Numbered from the stretch's first letter, positions 35,104 through 44,155 are shown. The stretch is 64,000 nucleotides of DNA from PALSA-188 sp963720075 (GCA_963720075.1 CAVREG010000016.1:372001-436000), one strand, 5' to 3'. The notes: generated from the letters alone by a model not told the origin. Program-made: numbers and translations.

Positions 35104-36084
35104 TTGCGCAATTTATTCACGTTGCTTCTTTTAGTCGCGCTCGCGGTTGCCGGATGGCTTGCCTGGGCGCTTCTGCTACCCGTTGCGCCAGCCGGGGAAA
35201 AATTTGTATTGCTTCGTCCGGGATTTTCCACCCGGCGGATTGCGACTGAGCTGCAATCCAGCGGCGTTATCCGCAACGCCGACGCCTTTATTCTTTGGCA
35301 CTACCTGCATCACCAGAAGTCGTTAAAAGCTGGAGAGTATCTTTTTGAGAAAACAGTAACTGCGTTGCAAGTCCATGAGCGACTAGCCCGTGGAGATATC
35401 TATGTGCACACGGTTGTCATTCCGGAAGGCTTCAATATTTTCGATATCGCACAGGCCATGCAAGATGCGGGGCTTTGCTCAAGAAAGGAATTCCTTGAGG
35501 CGGAGATCAATGGTTCTTCGTTGATCGCCGATTTAGCACCCGGCGCAAAAACGTTGGAAGGTTTTCTTTTTCCCAACACATATGATTTCACGCGTACCCA
35601 AACTACGCAGGAAATGCTGGCTGTGATGGTCAAACAGTTTCGTCAGGTGGCGCGACAAATCGATTTGAATTCAGACGTGCAAAAGACCGTGACCATGGCG
35701 TCCATTATCGAAAAGGAGACATCCGTTCCTGAAGAGACGCCGATTGTTGCCAGCGTTTATTACAATCGGCTGGATAAAAATATGGCGCTGCAAGCCGATC
35801 CAAGCGTTATTTATGCCGAGCTTCTGGCTGGAACATATACAGGCGCCCTGCATCATGAGGACATGCAGTTCAACTCTGCCTACAATACCTACACCCACCG
35901 GGGATTACCGCCGGGCCCGATTGCCAATCCAGGAAAGGCTTCGCTGGAAGCGGCCATGCATCCTGCCGTCACTGATTATTTGTACTTCGTGGCCGATGGT
36001 AGCGGACATCATCGGTTCGCCCAAAGCTTGGAAGAGCACAATAAGAATGTTGCGGCATACAGGCGTGCGGTTGAGGGAAGATAG
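35104..36084 (+). CDS. mltG: Endolytic peptidoglycan transglycosylase MltG
   Basis: 326 residues from a TTG at 35104. One N-terminal membrane helix (about 4-25) anchors a periplasmic domain. A LysM-like part (30-95) precedes the YceG catalytic domain with the glutamate in ASIIEKETSVPEE near residue 205 and signatures LEGFLFPNTYDF, ASVYYNRL, MALQADPSVIYAE, NTYTHRGLPPGPIANPG. MltG cuts nascent glycan strands to end synthesis. The pairing with ruvX is common in many genomes. Confidence 0.92.
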   Translation: MRNLFTLLLLVALAVAGWLAWALLLPVAPAGEKFVLLRPGFSTRRIATELQSSGVIRNADAFILWHYLHHQKSLKAGEYLFEKTVTALQVHERLARGDIYVHTVVIPEGFNIFDIAQAMQDAGLCSRKEFLEAEINGSSLIADLAPGAKTLEGFLFPNTYDFTRTQTTQEMLAVMVKQFRQVARQIDLNSDVQKTVTMASIIEKETSVPEETPIVASVYYNRLDKNMALQADPSVIYAELLAGTYTGALHHEDMQFNSAYNTYTHRGLPPGPIANPGKASLEAAMHPAVTDYLYFVADGSGHHRFAQSLEEHNKNVAAYRRAVEGR

Positions 36085-36149
36085 TTTTCCCTGGAATCTG
36101 AGGCATTATTTAGCACTACAATTGGAGACCCGAAGGGCGCGGCTTCAAT

Positions 36150-36280
36150 ACGCGCGAGATTCCTCGCCGCGCTGGAGAAAACGCGGGCCTTCGGAATGAC
36201 GTCCTCAGATAAAGAATAAATAGTTAGAGAAGTCATCCCGAAGCTCGGCGTACTTCAGCCGAGGGAGGGATCCCGCGTGT
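36150..36280. repeat. Intergenic long inverted repeat
   Basis: A left arm with ACGCGCGAGATTCCTCGC (about 36150-36167) to CCTTCGGAATGAC (36188-36200) is inverted by GTCATCCCGAAGC (36232-36244) to GGGATCCCGCGTGT (36267-36280). The arms are about 50 bases with one central mismatch in the 11-base inner ends. The core between them is about 31 bases and AT-rich. It sits within the 311-base gap between mltG and the lipoprotein gene, which holds no other feature. Looks like a dispersed extragenic palindrome. Confidence 0.6.
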
Positions 36281-36395
36281 AGCGGCATGGGATGTCCGCT
36301 AGGTATTAGCGCTGTCCTCCCACATGGTTATCTCGCCGGATTCGTTGCGACTTCGCATCGCATATACTCATCTAAGCCGTAAATCACTGAGCCCC

Positions 36396-37310
36396 ATGCC
36401 ATCTGTCGGAAGTCTGCGTCTTATTTTTATTTCTCTTGCGGTATTGCCGCTGAGTGGCTGCCTTTTCAGGTCACACTCGGTGAAGCCTCCGATAACGTCT
36501 GCATCCTTGCAATCGGCGACTCAGCAACAACTCATCGAATACATCAACAATCAGGCGGCAAAAATTCAGTCCATGCAGGCTACCGTGGATATTGATACGT
36601 CCGTCGGAGGAGTCAAGAAGGGTAAAGTCACCGACTACCAGCAGATTCGTGGTTATGTGCTCGCGCGCAAACCGGCCATGTTGCGAATGATTGGATTGAT
36701 GCCGATCGTCCGTAACCGGGCATTCGATATGGTGAGTGACGGCCAGAATTTTGAGCTTTGGATTCCCCCCAAGAACCGGTTTGTGATGGGCCGCAATGAT
36801 GTTCTCACCCCCAATCCCCAACAGCCTCTTGAAAACCTGCGTCCGCAAGTCATCTACGACGCCCTATTGCTGCGCGAAATTGACCCGGAACGCGATATTG
36901 CGGTTATGGAGAACGAGTCACACATTTATAGCGACCCGAAGGGACGCAAGTACCTGCAGTCTGATTACATTATTGATGTTATAGAGAAGAATCAGCACGG
37001 TTGGTTTCTTTCTCGCAAGATCGTTTTCAGCCGCAACGATCTGCTACCGTCCCGGCAAATGATCTATAACGAGAACGCAGATCTGGTTACGGATGCGCGA
37101 TATGAATCTTACAAGGATTATGGGGGAGTGAAGTTTCCTTCGCGGATCGAGATTTCCCGGCCGGAAGAAGAATATGACATCGCGTTGACCTTCGTGAAGC
37201 TGGAATTGAACCTGCCTCTACCGGATGACAAGTTTGAACTGGCGAAACCTCCGGACGCAGAAGTGATTCATTTGGATAAGCCTGCTGCAAGCGGTGTGCA
37301 GCCTAAGTGA
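36396..37310 (+). CDS. LolA/LolB-like outer-membrane lipoprotein, DUF4292-related
   Basis: 304 residues from the ATG at 36396. The lipobox LPLSGC near residue 22 marks a lipid-anchored protein with no inner-membrane-retention aspartate after the cysteine (Leu follows). The mature domain shows the half-barrel pattern of the LolA/LolB and DUF4292 group, with repeated strand motifs (IRGYVLARKPAMLRM, FDMVSDGQNFELWIP, FKLELNLPLPDDKFEL). Members carry lipoproteins or hydrophobic ligands. The permease gene follows 20 bases on, so the two are likely cotranscribed, suggesting a lipid or lipoprotein transport role. Confidence 0.75.
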   Translation: MPSVGSLRLIFISLAVLPLSGCLFRSHSVKPPITSASLQSATQQQLIEYINNQAAKIQSMQATVDIDTSVGGVKKGKVTDYQQIRGYVLARKPAMLRMIGLMPIVRNRAFDMVSDGQNFELWIPPKNRFVMGRNDVLTPNPQQPLENLRPQVIYDALLLREIDPERDIAVMENESHIYSDPKGRKYLQSDYIIDVIEKNQHGWFLSRKIVFSRNDLLPSRQMIYNENADLVTDARYESYKDYGGVKFPSRIEISRPEEEYDIALTFVKLELNLPLPDDKFELAKPPDAEVIHLDKPAASGVQPK

Positions 37311-37329
37311 TTGCGATGGTGATGAGACG

Positions 37330-38433
37330 ATGAACAAAATGGTAGTGGCCAATCTGATACACCGCCCGATACGCTCGCTCATCAGTATTGTTGCGATTGC
37401 GCTTGAAGTGACGCTCATCCTGCTGATTGTCTGGCTTTCGCTGGGAATGCTGAATGATTCGCGGAACCGACAGCAAGGGATTGGCGCGGATGTGATTGTG
37501 CAACCGCCAAACTCATCTTTCATTCAAGGATTATCGAGCGCGCCGGTGCCGATAAAGGCCGGAGACATTATTCGGAAACTGCCCCACGTGACCGAAGTAT
37601 CGCCTGTAATCACAATGGTCTCCACCTCGGGTACGGTCGAAGTAATTTACGGAATTGATCTAAAAAGTTTTGAGGCGCTTGGTACGCCCTTTCATTACAT
37701 TGCTGGCGGACCGTTTCAAGGTCCGGACGATGTGCTGGTGGACGATTATTTCGCTCGCGCTCAACACGCAAAGGTTGGCGATACGATCTCAATTCTCAAT
37801 CATAAATTTCGAATTGCCGGCATCGTCGAGCACGGTAAAGGCGCACGAAAATTTCTTCCGATCACTACGCTTCAGGATCTGATGGGCACACCGGGAAAGG
37901 CTTCTGTTTTTTACGTTAAGTTAGATAATCCCGCGAATGCCGATGCGGTAGTGAAGGAAGTCCAGAACGTTCCCGGTATGGCGCAATATGCTGTCCGGTC
38001 TATGCCTGAATATCTCTCGATGCTGACGCCGAGTAATATTCCGGCATTATCAATATTCCTAGATACAGTCATTCTCATTTCCATAATTGTGGGAGTACTG
38101 GTCATTTTTCAGGCGATGTACACGGCCGTCATGGAGCGCACGCGAGAAATTGGAATACTGAAGTCCATCGGGGCTTCCAAGTTCTATATCGTTAACGCAA
38201 TTCTGCGGGAGACAGCGTTGTTGGCGATTGCCGGCATCATTGTGGGGATCGGTTTCAGCCTGGCAGCAAGCGCGGCCATCGCCTATCGTCTTCCAACCTT
38301 GCAGGTTGTACCCGTTTGGGGATGGGTCGGTAAAGCAGCGTTGATTGCAATGTTGAGTGCGGTCGCGGGCGCTTTGTATCCAGCCTACAAAGCGGCGCAA
38401 AAAGATCCGATCGACGCGTTGGCTTACGAGTAA
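37330..38433 (+). CDS. FtsX/MacB-type ABC transporter permease
   Basis: 367 residues from the ATG at 37330; an upstream start at 37294 overlaps the lipoprotein end. One N-terminal helix (about 15-40), a long periplasmic domain (45-240) and three C-terminal helices (about 255-365) form the FtsX/MacB/LolC layout. Motifs include GIDLKSFEALGTPF and the ERTREIGILKSIGASKFYIV coupling helix that contacts the ATPase. No ATPase gene is adjacent; it must be supplied elsewhere. With the lipoprotein upstream, this resembles a mechanotransmission or lipoprotein-release system. Confidence 0.85.
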   Translation: MNKMVVANLIHRPIRSLISIVAIALEVTLILLIVWLSLGMLNDSRNRQQGIGADVIVQPPNSSFIQGLSSAPVPIKAGDIIRKLPHVTEVSPVITMVSTSGTVEVIYGIDLKSFEALGTPFHYIAGGPFQGPDDVLVDDYFARAQHAKVGDTISILNHKFRIAGIVEHGKGARKFLPITTLQDLMGTPGKASVFYVKLDNPANADAVVKEVQNVPGMAQYAVRSMPEYLSMLTPSNIPALSIFLDTVILISIIVGVLVIFQAMYTAVMERTREIGILKSIGASKFYIVNAILRETALLAIAGIIVGIGFSLAASAAIAYRLPTLQVVPVWGWVGKAALIAMLSAVAGALYPAYKAAQKDPIDALAYE

Positions 38434-38539
38434 CACGGTTTCGCCTACCAAATTGCGGGCATCTCGTCAGTGATCGCCGTCACATTCCTTCGCGGGTTGC
38501 GGAGTTCAAACTGTTAACTCACGCTGACTTGGTAGCCCA

Positions 38540-38989
38540 GTGTCCTCTGGCCGTATCACACACGCGACGCTCCGCACGCTCGACTTCCTTGCGGCCCACT
38601 TACTTCCAAAAGTAACCGTCGCAAAGCACGTGACAACCGGGCATCGGGGCGAAGAGGACGCATATTTCTATTTACGCCGACTGGGTTACGTGATGGTTGC
38701 GCGCAATTTTCGATCACCGCGCCGTCGCGGAGAAATTGACCTAATCGGATGGCACAAAGATGTTCTCTGTTTCATTGAAGTAAAAACGCGCACGTCGCAT
38801 GAGGTTAAACCCGCCGAAACCGCTGTGGATCGCGCCAAGTGGCGTCAGCTTTCAGCTACGGCACGGGAGTATCTGCGCCCTCTTCCTGCCGATTTGCAGT
38901 GGCGCTTCGACCTGATTACCGTGTATTATGATCGGCATTCCAGCCAGCCCCAGTTCCAGTTATTTCAGAATGCCCTTCCCTCGCCGTAA
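38540..38989 (+). CDS. yraN: YraN/UPF0102-family nuclease-like protein
   Basis: 149 residues from a GTG at 38540. The restriction-endonuclease-like core has GHRGEEDAYFYLRRLGY near residue 35, RRRGEIDLIGWHKD and FIEVKTRTSHEV near 65-90, giving the E-D-ExK active-site set, then WRFDLITVYY. The function of UPF0102 is unproven, although a role in DNA processing is generally assumed. It precedes galT by 37 bases. Confidence 0.85.
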   Translation: MSSGRITHATLRTLDFLAAHLLPKVTVAKHVTTGHRGEEDAYFYLRRLGYVMVARNFRSPRRRGEIDLIGWHKDVLCFIEVKTRTSHEVKPAETAVDRAKWRQLSATAREYLRPLPADLQWRFDLITVYYDRHSSQPQFQLFQNALPSP

Positions 38990-39026
38990 CATAAACCCGA
39001 CTGTGGTTTTGAGGAGGAAATGAGCG

Positions 39027-40073
39027 TTGCCTGAGCTTAGAAAAGATCCGATTGTAGGCCGGTGGGTTATTATCTCGACCGATCGCGCGAAGCGCCCGAC
39101 CGACTTCACTCGCGAAGCAATTAAGAACAAAGGTGGTTTCTGCCCTTTTTGTTACGGCAATGAAGCCAAGACGCCTCCCGAAATCCAGGCTTACCGTCCC
39201 AATTCCAATGGCGGGCCTCCGCCGCAACGCGATTCTCCGGGATGGACGGTGCGCGTTGTTCCCAATAAATTTCCGGCGCTTGGCATAGAAGGGAGTTTGA
39301 ACCGGCAGGCCGAGGGCATGTTCGACAAGATGAATGGCATCGGCGCGCATGAGGTCATCATCGAAACTCAGGATCACAGCGCCAGTCTCGCCACGCTGCC
39401 TCCCAAACGAATCGAGGATGTGCTTTGGACGTTCCGCGACCGCATTCTCGACTTAAGGAAAGATCACCGGTTCAAATACATTTTGATCTTTAAAAATCAC
39501 GGTGAAGCGGCGGGAGCAACGCTCGAACATTCTCACTCCCAGCTAATTGCGCTGCCCATTCTGCCAATTTACGTGACTGAGGAGATTGAAGGGGCGAAGC
39601 AGTACTATGTTTATAAGGAACGCTGCGTTTTTTGCGACATTATCCGGCAGGAAACTGAATCTGGCATACGGGTAGTCGCCGAGAACGAAAGCTTTCTGAC
39701 AATTGCCCCGTATGCTCCAAGGTTTCCCTTTGAAACATGGATTCTGCCGAAGGAACACGAATCCGCATTTGAGAATTCTTCGTCGCATACGTTCGAGAAT
39801 CTTGCAAAGGCCTTAAAAGTTCTGTTAACGAGAGCTGATCGCGTTCTTGATAATCCGCCCTATAACCTTGTGATTCATAGCTCGCCCATTCAAGATCCAA
39901 TCAACGACCACTATCACTGGCACATTGAGTTCATGCCGAAGCTGACCAAGACCGCCGGATTCGAGTGGGGGACTGGGTTTTACATAAATCCGACCCCGCC
40001 AGAGGAAGCAGCGAAATTCTTGCGTGAAGCCAGTGTTGAAGATGTGATAAGGGCGATTGGCACACCGGTCTGA
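39027..40073 (+). CDS. galT: Galactose-1-phosphate uridylyltransferase
   Basis: 348 residues. The start is a TTG at 39027, nine bases after AGGAGG; an ATG in between runs at once into a stop. The histidine-triad relative has an N-terminal zinc pair (CPFC at 39-42), the active HSHSQ at 168-172 with His170 as the nucleophile in place of the usual HPHGQ, and a late HWHIEFMP zinc or metal site. It exchanges UMP between UDP-glucose and galactose-1-phosphate in the Leloir route, so it could use galactose freed by the glycosidase at 2609. Confidence 0.9.
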   Translation: MPELRKDPIVGRWVIISTDRAKRPTDFTREAIKNKGGFCPFCYGNEAKTPPEIQAYRPNSNGGPPPQRDSPGWTVRVVPNKFPALGIEGSLNRQAEGMFDKMNGIGAHEVIIETQDHSASLATLPPKRIEDVLWTFRDRILDLRKDHRFKYILIFKNHGEAAGATLEHSHSQLIALPILPIYVTEEIEGAKQYYVYKERCVFCDIIRQETESGIRVVAENESFLTIAPYAPRFPFETWILPKEHESAFENSSSHTFENLAKALKVLLTRADRVLDNPPYNLVIHSSPIQDPINDHYHWHIEFMPKLTKTAGFEWGTGFYINPTPPEEAAKFLREASVEDVIRAIGTPV

Positions 40074-40129
40074 GCCTTGGGTTACTAACGGAACTTTCCA
40101 GCGGCGGGTGCCCACGATAAGGTTCCTGT

Positions 40130-40303
40130 ATGACCACTAAGACAAAAGTAGTCTGCGCGCAGTGTGAGATGCCGGAACAGAAGTGCGGATGTGAAAAGTA
40201 TTGCTGTTCCTGCGAAAGCCAACAAGGCATCAGGCTTTGCGAAGGCGGCTTGTACTACTGCCTCGATTGCCGCGACGCCTGCGACTATAAAGTCGCGGAC
40301 TAG
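40130..40303 (+). CDS. 57-residue cysteine-rich protein
   Basis: The ATG at 40130, with AAGG upstream, opens 57 codons holding 11 cysteines (positions 9, 12, 19, 21, 25, 26, 28, 37, 44, 47, 51). CxxC pairs at 9/12 and 44/47 and the CCSC cluster suggest one or two structural zinc sites, as in small zinc ribbons. The composition is plainly protein-like, and it directly follows galT by 56 bases. No family recognised with confidence; a metal-binding or redox role is inferred. Confidence 0.7.
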   Translation: MTTKTKVVCAQCEMPEQKCGCEKYCCSCESQQGIRLCEGGLYYCLDCRDACDYKVAD

Positions 40304-40326
40304 CTTCACTTCTCCGTCCGAAAATC

Positions 40327-41946
40327 TTAGATAACGACTGCCTCTTTGTATTCCCCAAACACTTTTCTCATAGCGTCGGAAATTTCCCCAACGGTGGCGT
40401 AGGCTTCGACTGCGGTGATGATATGGGGCATTAGATTTTGTCCGCTGCGGGCCGCATCTTCCACACGCTTTAGGGAGGCGGACCATTCCTGTGAACTCCG
40501 GCGTTTTCGCAATGCGCGCAGGCGCTCGATCTGACTGCGCTCCAAAGATTCGTTAACACCTTGCAGCGAAATGGGGTTTTCTTCTTCCATTGCAAAGCGG
40601 TTCACGCCGACAACAATAGCTTCTTCACGATCCACTTGCTGCTGATATTCGTATGCCGCATTTTGAATTTCCTGCTGTACGTAGCCTCGTTCTATGGCTC
40701 GCAGCATTCCGCCCAGAGCGGCTATCTTCTCTAGATATTCCGCTGCGTGTTTCTCGATTTCATTCGTGAGAGATTCGATGTAATACGATCCCGCAAATGG
40801 ATCAATCGTTTGCGCTACACCGGACTCGAAAGCCACAATCTGCTGCGTACGGAGAGCGATCCGCGCGGCTTGCTCGGTGGGCAGCGCCAACGCTTCATCG
40901 TAAGAATTTGTATGCAAAGACTGCGTGCCTCCCAAAACCGCGGCGAGCGCCTGGAGAGCGGTCCTTGCGATATTGTTCTGAGGTTGCTGCGCCGTTAGTG
41001 TCGAACCGGCGGTCTGTGCGTGAAATCGCAACATCCATGAACGCGGATTCCGGGCTTTGAAGTTATCGCGCATGATGCGGGCCCACATGCGCCGGGCGGC
41101 ACGATACTTGGCAACTTCTTCAAGAAAATTATTGTGCGCGTTAAAGAAGAATGAAAGACGGGGTGCGAATCTATCCACGTTAAGGCCGCCATCGAGCGCG
41201 GCTTGAACGTATGCTATGCCATTGGCCAGGGTGAACGCGACCTCCTGCACGGCGGTACAGCCGGCTTCCCGCATGTGGTATCCGGAGATGGAAATCGTAT
41301 TCCACTCCGGCAGATTCTCGTTCGACCAGGCAAATACGTCGGTGACGATGCGCATGGCCGGCTGAATCGGAAAAATGTATGTCCCACGCGCGATGTATTC
41401 CTTAAGGACATCATTTTGAACCGTTCCCGAAAGTTTGCGGGTGTTGGCTCCCTGTCGTCTCGCCACAGCGACATAGAGTGCGAGCAGAATTGAAGCCGTG
41501 GCATTGATAGTCATGGAGGTGGAAATAGTAGTGAGGTCAATGCCGTTAAAAAGACGCTGCATATCTTCGACAGAGTCAATGGCGACGCCAACTTTTCCGA
41601 CCTCGCCCGCAGCTAGCGGATTGTCGGAATCAAGTCCGATTTGAGTGGGCAAATCGAACGCTACGGATAGCCCTGTAGTTCCGTTGCCGAGCAGATATTT
41701 GTAACGTTTGTTCGACTCTTCCGCGTCGCCCATCCCTGCATACTGACGCATAGTCCAGAGGCGTCCGCGATACATCGTTGGCTGGATGCCACGAGTAAAA
41801 GGAAACTGGCCGGGATAACCAACTTCCTGCTCCTGATCCCAATGATCAAGGCTGCTCGGCGTGTAGAGCGGGCGTACCGGGATTTTGGAACTAGTGTGAG
41901 GATCGGAGATCGAATCGAAACTCGGATTCTTTATGGGCTCAGACAT
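40327..41946 (-). CDS. Methylmalonyl-CoA mutase family large subunit, without B12 domain
   Basis: 539 residues covering the substrate-binding TIM barrel only: YPGQFPFTRGIQPTMY near residue 43, WTMRQYAGMG near 66, SISISGYHMREAGCT near 210, FHAQTAGSTLTAQQPQNN near 310 and ESGVAQTIDPFAGSYY near 380. The tyrosine of MRQY matches methylmalonyl-CoA mutase rather than isobutyryl- (Phe) or hydroxyisobutyryl-type (Ile). The cobalamin-binding domain must be a separate small subunit, not present here. Role: interconversion of succinyl- and methylmalonyl-CoA-like thioesters in propionate or branched-chain metabolism. Confidence 0.85.
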   Translation of the reverse strand: MSEPIKNPSFDSISDPHTSSKIPVRPLYTPSSLDHWDQEQEVGYPGQFPFTRGIQPTMYRGRLWTMRQYAGMGDAEESNKRYKYLLGNGTTGLSVAFDLPTQIGLDSDNPLAAGEVGKVGVAIDSVEDMQRLFNGIDLTTISTSMTINATASILLALYVAVARRQGANTRKLSGTVQNDVLKEYIARGTYIFPIQPAMRIVTDVFAWSNENLPEWNTISISGYHMREAGCTAVQEVAFTLANGIAYVQAALDGGLNVDRFAPRLSFFFNAHNNFLEEVAKYRAARRMWARIMRDNFKARNPRSWMLRFHAQTAGSTLTAQQPQNNIARTALQALAAVLGGTQSLHTNSYDEALALPTEQAARIALRTQQIVAFESGVAQTIDPFAGSYYIESLTNEIEKHAAEYLEKIAALGGMLRAIERGYVQQEIQNAAYEYQQQVDREEAIVVGVNRFAMEEENPISLQGVNESLERSQIERLRALRKRRSSQEWSASLKRVEDAARSGQNLMPHIITAVEAYATVGEISDAMRKVFGEYKEAVVI

Positions 41947-42066
41947 TCCAGAAACCGGTCCTCTTAGATCTCTTGCCCGGCATCCCTCTCAACAGTTCAT
42001 AATGTGCATGAGAGTGCGAAATAGTCCATTCTGTTAACCCATCCGGATTAAACCTTATGGACTCGG

Positions 42067-42396
42067 TCATCTTTTTTTTCGCACCCGCCAAAACGAGCTG
42101 AAACCAAACCATCCGAACATCAAGGTAAAGCAGACAGCAAGGAATACGCGGCTGGAATTCGTCTTTCCGGCTTCATATTTCGACCACTCGTGGGCGAAAG
42201 CGAGCGCGCCGATCGCAGATAACGCCAGGAAAACAAACCCTGTAACCTCAAGCCAGAGCTGGTGAAATATTCTTCCGAAATGAGCGGCGGTGGCGCGGCC
42301 ACCCTTTAGCATCGCGTCGAAGGTCCGCGTGCGTCTCACTTGGTGGCCCACCATTCGCGCCGCAATGCCCAGCTTGCGTGCCATTGTCACGCTCAT
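42067..42396 (-). CDS. Hypothetical two-helix membrane protein
   Basis: 109 residues from the ATG at 42396; a longer frame adds 26 polar residues. A basic N-terminal half (about 20 Arg/Lys in 45 residues, KLGIAARMVGHQVRRTRTF) is followed by two hydrophobic helices (about 50-66 and 85-102) and a basic end WRVRKKR. No family recognised. Divergent from the small unknown gene at 42573. Confidence 0.5.
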   Translation of the reverse strand: MSVTMARKLGIAARMVGHQVRRTRTFDAMLKGGRATAAHFGRIFHQLWLEVTGFVFLALSAIGALAFAHEWSKYEAGKTNSSRVFLAVCFTLMFGWFGFSSFWRVRKKR

Positions 42397-42572
42397 AGGG
42401 ATATGGTCATACTCCACCGATTTTAGCAACTTCGGGTTACAATAGCGCGGCGGCGGGTTAGCCTCGGGAACCACGGGCGCGTCGCATGCATCTAATACAG
42501 GAAGATGGCGGCGTCAGGGATTGTTTCACTCGGACTTTGGGACAGGCGAGCGGCAAGGGAATAGGGGGTTTT

Positions 42573-42857
42573 GTGGACCAGCAATTAAAACAATTGATGA
42601 AGGAGCTGGGCGAGGCTATTAATGAGTCCCTGGCAGATTCCGATCAGATTGCGGAAGTCGTCTCCAGAATTAAAGATGGCGGTTACGATATTTTCCTGGT
42701 ACTCGAGGCCACAATTGGAGTAAGCAAGCCTGGCGAGAAGTCGAGCGATAAGACTTCGATGGTTACTACGCTTTCCAGCAATCCAGAATTCAAGATCAGC
42801 GATCAGGATTTGAAATTTCTGAAATCGCTTCGAATCAAGATAGACGACGCGGCGTAA
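42573..42857 (+). CDS. Hypothetical small soluble protein
   Basis: 94 residues from the GTG at 42573, with GGGGG upstream. A further frame to 42486 would add 29 residues of Gly/Arg-rich sequence that I think non-coding. The product is acidic and helical at its start (QLKQLMKELGEAINESL), then has a short DIFLVLEATIGV strand and a charged tail. No family recognised. Confidence 0.5.
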   Translation: MDQQLKQLMKELGEAINESLADSDQIAEVVSRIKDGGYDIFLVLEATIGVSKPGEKSSDKTSMVTTLSSNPEFKISDQDLKFLKSLRIKIDDAA

Positions 42858-42973
42858 GTCCGAGATCTCTCCAGAAGTAGAGAAGCCTTTATCTGCTTTT
42901 CTTCAGTCGCACCCTTCCTCCTAAATGGGAACCGAGGACGAATCCTGCATTTATCCGGGGTATTGCCCCGCGA

Positions 42974-43921
42974 TTATTCCTTTTGCTTTACGCGAACGAC
43001 CGTGATCTTCGAGAATCCTTCGTCGAAGGTGGGCGGCTTTTGTTTTGCGGCCATGCGGCGCATCACATCTTCGGAAACGACACGCTCGCGCTTCCGGTTG
43101 CGCTCCAGGCACACTTCGAGGGGGACGTCGAAAAAGACGGCCTGGACTTCGTATCCATAATCTTGGGCGAGCTTGATCCATCCACGGCGGTCATGCGAGG
43201 TTAGGTTGGTAGCATCCACATAGTTCAGCGGACGGCGCGCAATCAGCCTCGCTTTCAGCAGGGAACGCAAGTTGGAAAAAACTAAGTCCTGGAATCGCTG
43301 TTCGGTGGGATCGTCAAATAGCAGCGCCCGCAACAGATCGCTGGAAAGGGGAGCGATGTTGTGGCGCTTGAACCATGAACTTTTCCCAGATCCGGGCAGC
43401 CCAATCGCGAGGACTACAACACCTTTCGGGACGCGCGGGATCGCAGGAGATTGCGCTAGCACGCCAGCCTGAGCGAGTTGAGTTCCCGACTGGCCTTCGG
43501 TGATATCCCTGGTAACGGGAAGGTCAGAGGAAGTCCCAGCCGCTGGCTTAGAAGCAACAGATCGAGGGCCGCTCCGGCCCCTTCCGCCTCTTCCTCGCCG
43601 GCGGCGTCCTTGGCGGGAGGCGCTGTTCCCGGGACGGGATGTGCCCGGCCGCTGATCGGGACTCTGTATTTCTTCCCGCGGGATTGATTCAACATGAGCC
43701 ACCGCTGGTTGGGACGTCCGATGCTCCGTTTGTTGGGGTTCATGCCGCTCGCTTTGCGAATTATCGCCACTAGGTGGTTGAGTTCTGTCCGACGGCACCG
43801 CTTTGGCAACCGCCTCGCCATCGAAGTAAGCGGGCTGCAACGGAGCCTGCGCCGCTTCGGTCTTGCCTTCTTGCGGATCTTTCTTGCGGCGCTTGATACG
43901 CTCGCTCATCCATTTACGCAT
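42974..43921 (-). CDS. RG-rich protein with a C-terminal polynucleotide kinase-like P-loop domain
   Basis: 315 residues. The first 165 are disordered and highly polar, with an arginine-glycine tract near residue 105 (RRRRGRGGRGRSG) of the type that binds RNA. The C-terminal domain (about 170-315) is an AAA_33/polynucleotide-kinase-like fold: Walker A GLPGSGKSSW, then LSSDLLRALLFDD and NYVDATNLTSHDRRGW, and lid residues ERNRKRERVVSEDVMRRM. The likely job is phosphorylating or repairing RNA ends, but no ligase or phosphatase domain is fused. The start could be any of several early methionines. Confidence 0.65.
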   Translation of the reverse strand: MRKWMSERIKRRKKDPQEGKTEAAQAPLQPAYFDGEAVAKAVPSDRTQPPSGDNSQSERHEPQQTEHRTSQPAVAHVESIPREEIQSPDQRPGTSRPGNSASRQGRRRRGRGGRGRSGPRSVASKPAAGTSSDLPVTRDITEGQSGTQLAQAGVLAQSPAIPRVPKGVVVLAIGLPGSGKSSWFKRHNIAPLSSDLLRALLFDDPTEQRFQDLVFSNLRSLLKARLIARRPLNYVDATNLTSHDRRGWIKLAQDYGYEVQAVFFDVPLEVCLERNRKRERVVSEDVMRRMAAKQKPPTFDEGFSKITVVRVKQKE

Positions 43922-44116
43922 GTCTGGCTTGTAACATATCCGCGTGCATGTGGGCAATCGGCGTCAGGCACAACGAACCAACCGTGCCAGCGGCCCATCA
44001 GAAAATTGGTGCTAAGTACATTCCGTTGACTTTTTCACACCTACAAGGCAAACTACCGACTCCGCCATGCGGGCGTTCTTAATGAGGCTCAGTCGAGTTT
44101 GCTCCGGGCAGGAAAC

Positions 44117-44137
44117 GCCAGCCACGATACGGCTGGC
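44117..44137 (+). promoter_or_regulatory. 5' leader hairpin before the anti-sigma factor gene
   Basis: GCCAGCC (44117-44123) and GGCTGGC (44131-44137) are perfect 7-base arms around a 7-base loop, 18 bases before the ATG at 44156. The gene lacks a clear ribosome site, so the hairpin may modulate initiation, or it may be incidental. Confidence 0.4.
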
Positions 44138-44155
44138 AGCCCATAACCCATAGCT

